This document shows positions 20,047 through 24,450 of a stretch of 24,450 nucleotides of DNA, one piece after another (position 1 is the first letter of the stretch; each line of letters starts with the position of its first letter). The DNA comes from Haplomitrium mnioides (lineage: Eukaryota > Marchantiophyta > Haplomitriopsida > Calobryales), in assembly GCA_049999725.1 (NCBI GenBank), contig JBNGIS010030350.1:1-24450 (forward strand). Direction: 5' to 3'. The notes below the pieces were generated by a model. It did not search any database, was not told the DNA's origin, and saw only the letters and a list, made by a program, of their open reading frames with translations. The position numbers and the translations under genes are program-made.

Positions 20047-21899
20047 TGTCACTCCCCTATTTCAGGCCTTAACCTATTCAGGTGCCACTTTGAAGGCAGG
20101 AGAGGACAGATTCAGGGCTTTCAGGTTCTTTTCTGAGATGGCCCCTTGCCAGTTATCACTTTAAGGCCTTAAGGATCCTCTCCTTCCTTACAAGCCTTTT
20201 GTTCACCACTCACTTTCTTCATCTTACACTCTAGTCATTCATTCATAACCCCCAGTCCACATTTACCACGCCCATCATCCTTGTGTAATTCCTTCACTAT
20301 ATTCCAAACGTCCAAATCTTAGACCCTACCACCTGGGGTATGCTTTGGGGACAGAAAGGTGTTGTGACCTGCACCAATAAACAAGGGCAGAGGACTGGAC
20401 TCCCTCTCTCAAGGTTGTCACAACAACTGATACAAATGTGATTCCTAGCTAGCATAATATGAACTATTTTCTAAACTATAAAACAAGATCAGAAACAGAG
20501 AGCATTAACCTCCAGGGTCACAGGATTGTGTCAAGAGACTTGACTCCCCCTTCAAAGCTGTCATAGGGTCTTCTCAACTGGTCCTGATATGTCATAGTCT
20601 AAAATGTCTCTTGAACACAAAATGCAGAATGCAAATATAACTATGAACACATGCACAAACACATCTACACAATGTATTGCAACATAGCAGAGTCCTTGAA
20701 GGCCCTCTGGAATTGGTCTCACTAACAAACCTCTCCCTTCTGAATCACTTACAACTTGTCCACCTTCAGCTCAACTTCCCACTCACACACCTCTCTCTAG
20801 ATAGTTTTTCAACTTCCCTCGCGAGAAGCTCTGCTTTTACTTCCTCAGGTTAGGAAGAGGATTTCTTTGACTTCCACCATTGGAAGACAGTCTTCCCGAC
20901 TTCATGTAGCTCACTCCACCCACGAGCCTTGATAGGTCTTCTATGTAGTGCACAAGCACTAACGTAGTCACCATCTCTCAGCTCCACTTGAAGAATTACA
21001 CCAAAGTGCATTCCGAGCACTCTGGGTTGATGCTCTCACACAAGGAATGTAGAGACGACTCCAAGCTCCTCACTTGGCAGCCTCTCTCGATTTCTCTGCA
21101 AGCCAAAATCCCTTCTAGACTCCCGTATCGATCCACCTCTGCTCTTGGCCCACTTACGGAGATGAGTTCAAATGGATTGCCGAGCCTCTAGAGTTCCCTG
21201 CTCAACGATTCTCGACATCCCTCAAGTCCACCTCCACCCCCACTTGCCCCCAGCGTGAGTTCACTCGCTTCACGTAGCTTCTCACTGGATTCCCACTCAT
21301 GTTTTGCCTCATTGCGATTTCTTTGTCTCGATATTGCTGTTGCATCCCTAGTTTGCTTGCACATGAACCCGTCTGAATTTGCAGCCCCTCAATGTATACC
21401 CATTGAGCTTCCGCTGATCCCCCAAGCCCTTCCCGTTGAAAGTTCGTTAATCCTGTTGGGCTCGGAATAAGAGGTCGCGACACGTGCCACCACTATTCGT
21501 TAATCCTATTGGCTCGGAATAGGTAGTCGCGACGTGTGTCCTACTAGTTAGTCACATGATGCTAAGTACAATGGTAACACGGAGGTGAGTCCGAGGATTC
21601 TCGCAGACCGAGATTCCAAAGATTCCCACGGAACTCTAGTCCCAAGAACCCCTCAGAACAAGGTTCCGAAGAATCACGTGAAAATGGAGTCCCATGGAAT
21701 CTCCAAGATTTGCATCCGGAGATCCCCGCGGTTTCGAGTCCGTAGAGCCTAGCGGAGTCTAGTTCCGTTGTTGACTTTTCTCCTGTAGTTGACCTCATAT
21801 CCCCAGCCCAATGATCCAACAGACAGGGAAGTCCGCAGGATCCCTCAAACACCTCCGACATGCCACGTATCGAGGTTGATTTCCTTCCGAGCCGCGCTG

Positions 21900-22050
21900 T
21901 CTGATGCCGCCTCGCAAGGGGGTAGTTTACGTCGGGTTGACTTGGTTCCGCGGTTGACTCAACTTTGACCCAGAGGATCCAACGGACCACCCTTGAGCGC
22001 CATATCATTCGAAGCCCCGCCGTTCGACGCCGCACCGCAAAGGGGTAGGC
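21900..22050. repeat. Paired CCCC-loop-GGGG modules in LTR5
   Basis: CTCGCAAGGGGG lies at about 21909 and ACCGCAAAGGGG at about 22032. Each has lost one C of the four-C arm through a single change, but the G arm, GTAG and spacing (123) are kept. Confidence 0.6.
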
Positions 22051-22349
22051 GGACCGTCGCTTTGACCTCCTTCCGAAGTTGACTTACGGACTTTCTCCAA
22101 GTCTTCCGCGGATGCCACGTCATCCGAAGAGCCCTTCCCTTGCCGAATAAGAACAATGCCTTTGTCGTCGTTTCGAAGCCATCTTGCGATAAGAACAATA
22201 CGCGTCCAAGGCTCACTTCGCTAAGTTGTGACCTATCTTGATATAAGAACTACAAAGAGCTCTATTTGAACCAACCTCTCGCACACCTCCGTCGAACTTT
22301 CAAACGTCGCAACCGTACTCTTTCAAACTTTCCGCCTTGTCCTCTCCGG

Positions 22350-22540
22350 ATCTTTGATAGATCATCCTTTCGACACTCCTTGCTCTTCCGGTTGGACCTT
22401 CGATAGATCACTCTTTTGGCACTCTTTGTTCTTCTCGTTGGACCTTTGATAGATCACCCTTTCGGCACTCTTTGTTTCTTCTTCTAGCGGTCTGCCCTTT
22501 GATAGATCACCCTTTCGGTTGGTCCTTCTTGCTCTTCCGG
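22350..22540 (-). repeat. LTR5 minisatellite, 4 units
   Basis: Cores GATAGATCA lie at about 22357, 22402, 22449 and 22501. Unit order is the same as in LTR1 and LTR2. Confidence 0.85.
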
Positions 22541-22747
22541 TTGGACCTCCCAACGGATCCCTATTAAGTAGGCTCTCCACATCAGAAGATCATTCAGAAC
22601 CTACTTAACTCGACACTCTACTTGGGAAGGCTGAGTCTTGTTAAGTCCTTCGTGGCCCGCCACCTCTCCGTTGAAGACCTGCGGACTCCCTAGAGCCGCC
22701 ACGTCATCCGTCGAATCCCTGAAGCACTCTAGAGACACCACGTTTCC

Positions 22748-23215
22748 GTGGAATCTTTCGGAGCCCTCAAAAGACTCCACGTTTCTGTTAAGACCCGCGA
22801 ACTCGAAGAAAGGGATTGGACCCATGTAGAGCTTGTCTCACTTGCAGGATCGAGGCATCCCCCGCTCCCTGGCCTAACTCGCTCCTATGAAGATCTCGAC
22901 TCCTCCTTCCTATCTCCGATCCTTGCTTCTGATGTGTGGCATCTGCAGGCATGCCCTGCAGTCTCGCTCTTCCTTGAGAGCTTTCCATTCTCCTCCTTCG
23001 ATCGCTTCGCCTTGGTGGGCACGCCCTCCTCCCTTATAGGCCTCAATTCCCGCATTCCTCTGATACCTACAAGCTCTTGTTTGCGCACTTTGAATTTTAA
23101 TGGTGCCCTTTCACTGGTTGGCGACCACTGCTATCTTCTCCCCTTCCGCAATGACCCCGTTCTCCTTCTCGGATCCATGCGCTTTGCTTGTTCTTACAAA
23201 TTGAAGGATCTCTGA
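22748..23215 (+). other. Longest version of the antisense LTR frame (155 codons)
   Basis: The frame starts MESFGALKRLHVSVKTR, as in LTR4, and is collinear with the 84-codon frames of LTR1 and LTR2. A deletion of about 27 bases relative to LTR2, after LESF near 22980, removes the stop that ends the frame there and lets it run on to 23215. No signal peptide, domain or catalytic motif is recognised. The strand is antisense to the retroelement. I rate it as probably non-coding. Confidence 0.25.
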
Positions 23216-23321
23216 TGCTTTCGAGGCGCTCTTGCACTTACCAAAGAGGAATTGTGTCAATGTTGCTTCCTCATTGCATAATTCTGAGTCAACGCTCCAA
23301 TTCCCTAGCTGACAATTCTTA

Positions 23322-23337
23322 ATATCACGCGTGATAT
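23322..23337. repeat. 16-bp palindrome near the LTR5-satellite border
   Basis: ATATCACGCGTGATAT is self-complementary and lies 8 bases inside the satellite from the end of LTR5. In other monomers the corresponding place reads ATATC, six bases, GATAT, so this monomer has a variant centre (ACGC) that completes the dyad. Confidence 0.8.
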
Positions 23338-23653
23338 ACAATTATAATATCTAAATCATTATTTGAATTCATGATCTCTAACTAGATATTAGAACTATAC
23401 AGTTTTGATATATGAATCATTACTTGAATTCATGATATCTAACCCGATATAGAGTTCTAGTATCTGAATCATTACTTGAATTCATGACATCCAACCCGAT
23501 ATACAGTTCTAGTATCTTAATCATTACTTGAACTCATGATATCTAACCCGATATAAAGTTCTAATATTTGAATCATTACTTGAATTCTTGACATCGAGCC
23601 CGATATACAATTATAATATTTGAATTATTACTTGAATTCATGATATCCAATGA

Positions 23654-23681
23654 GATATTAGAACTATATAGTTCTAATATC
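23654..23681. repeat. Perfect 28-bp palindrome in a 61-bp satellite monomer
   Basis: The left arm GATATTAGAACTAT is followed directly by its exact reverse complement, centred between 23667 and 23668. The extra 9 bases that make this monomer 61 instead of 52 bases form part of this palindrome. The homologous stretch in the other 61-base monomer (about 23385-23412) is a decayed version with several mismatches in the right arm. Confidence 0.9.
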
Positions 23682-24450
23682 TGAATCATTGCTTGAATTC
23701 ATGATATTCAACCCGATTTAGAGTTCTAGTATCTGAATCATTACTTGAATTCATGATATCCAACCCCATGTACAATTCGAATATCTTAATTATTACTTGA
23801 ACTCATGATATCCAACCCGATATAAAGTTCTAGTATTTGAATCATTACTTGAATTCTTGATATCCACCCCGATATACAATTATAATATTTGAATCATTAC
23901 TTGAATTCATGATGTCCAACACGATATAGAGTTCTAATATTTGAATCATTGCTTGAATTCATGATATCTAACCTGATATAGAGCTATAATATTTGAATTA
24001 TTACTTGAATTCTTGATATCCAATGTGATATAGAGTTATAGTATTTGAATCATTACTTGAATTCATGATATCCTACCCGATGTATAGCTCTTATATGTGA
24101 ATCATTACTTGAATTCATGATATCCAACTTGATATAAAGTTATAATATCTGAATCATTAATTGAGTTCATAATATCCAACAAGATATACAGCTCTAATAT
24201 CTCAATGATTACTTGAATTCATGATATCCATCCAGATGTAGAGTTATAGTATTTGAATCATTACTTGAATTCATGATATCCTACCCGATGTACAGTTCTT
24301 ATATGTGAATCATTACTTGAATTCATGATATCCAACTTGATATAAAGTTATAATATCTGAATCATTAATTGAGTTCATCATATCCAACGAGATATACAGC
24401 TCCAATATCTCAATGATTACTTGAATTCATGATATCCAACCAGATGTAGA

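Larger units (their letters stand above)
20047..23314 (-). mobile_element. LTR5: complete 5' LTR of copy C (3268 bp)
   Basis: The + strand starts TGTCACTCCCC, next to the primer-binding site, and ends AGCTGACA. The right end borders satellite DNA directly, so this is the true outer end of an insertion. Contents parallel LTR2: a CTCGCGAGAAG block near 20818, paired CCCC-loop-GGGG modules (21909, 22032, 123 bases apart), a 4-unit minisatellite, and the antisense frame from 22748. Length differs from LTR2 by only 11 bases. The predicted target-site duplication on this side is ATTCT (23315-23319). Confidence 0.92.
23315..24450. repeat. 52-bp satellite array with higher-order structure
   Basis: About 22 head-to-tail monomers run to the window end. 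The monomer starts at TTGAATTCAT (23363, 23424, 23476, 23528, 23580, 23632, 23693, 23745 and so on). Spacing is exactly 52 bases except for two 61-base monomers at 23363 and 23632. Most monomers contain an EcoRI-type GAATTC, and many a GATATC. The array is AT-rich, unlike the LTRs. Two 269-bp blocks (61 + 4 x 52; 23363-23631 and 23632-23900) share diagnostic variants at a fixed offset of 269. Further right, a 208-bp block (24057-24264) is repeated from 24265 onward. A centromeric or heterochromatic location is possible but not shown by the sequence. Confidence 0.95.

Noticed and set aside
23315-24450. CRISPR-like array of regularly spaced repeats
   Set aside because: The whole 52-bp unit repeats, including what would be spacers. 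Monomers are variable and higher-order, and the context is eukaryotic.

Overview
The window is repeat DNA from a plant-like nuclear genome. It holds remnants of one family of Ty3/gypsy LTR retrotransposon, all lying on the minus strand, followed on the right by a tandem satellite that runs off the window. I found no intact cellular gene, no RNA gene and nothing prokaryotic. A plant origin is an inference from the retroelement type: very long LTRs (about 3.3 kb), gag zinc knuckles, a Ty3-type D,D(35)E integrase without a chromodomain, and the satellite next to it. I cannot name the species.

Layout from left to right. 1-1640 is mostly unassigned, pyrimidine-rich DNA, with hints of a very decayed LTR in its first 370 bases. 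1640-1903 is a scrap of pol (protease-RT linker) joined directly to the interior of a partial LTR (LTR1, 1904-2889). 2890-4594 is the interior of copy A: a gag pseudogene fused by a large deletion to the last part of integrase. 4595-7851 is a complete LTR (LTR2). 7852-9322 is the interior of copy B, integrase only. 9323-13006 is a complete but divergent, longer LTR (LTR3). 13007-16241 is LTR4, missing 17 bases on the left and about 185 on the right. 16242-20046 is the interior of copy C (gag, protease, RT). 20047-23314 is a complete LTR (LTR5). 23315-24450 is a 52-bp satellite with higher-order structure.

The LTR ends are well defined. On the + strand each LTR starts TGTCAC and ends TGACA. 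The left side of each internal region starts with a complemented polypurine tract (element strand AAAGGGGGAGTTA), and the right side ends with a primer-binding-site candidate 8 bases before the LTR. Each copy keeps a different part of the coding region: A has gag and the integrase tail, B has integrase, C has gag, PR and RT. Together they cover almost all of an element except RNase H, which is absent everywhere. None can be autonomous: gag, PR, RT and IN are broken by in-frame stops, many explained by C-to-T or G-to-A changes at Gln, Trp or Arg codons.

The most interesting signals are structural. (i) The right end of LTR5 meets the satellite at base 5 of a monomer in exact 52-bp phase, so the element was inserted into a pre-existing array. 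(ii) The satellite changes from a 269-bp five-monomer repeat to a 208-bp four-monomer repeat within 1.1 kb. (iii) The rare 61-bp satellite monomer carries a perfect 28-bp palindrome. (iv) The LTRs contain a 46-50 bp minisatellite of variable copy number, a paired CCCC-loop-GGGG module and a recurrent antisense reading frame. I did not find a convincing new protein-coding system.
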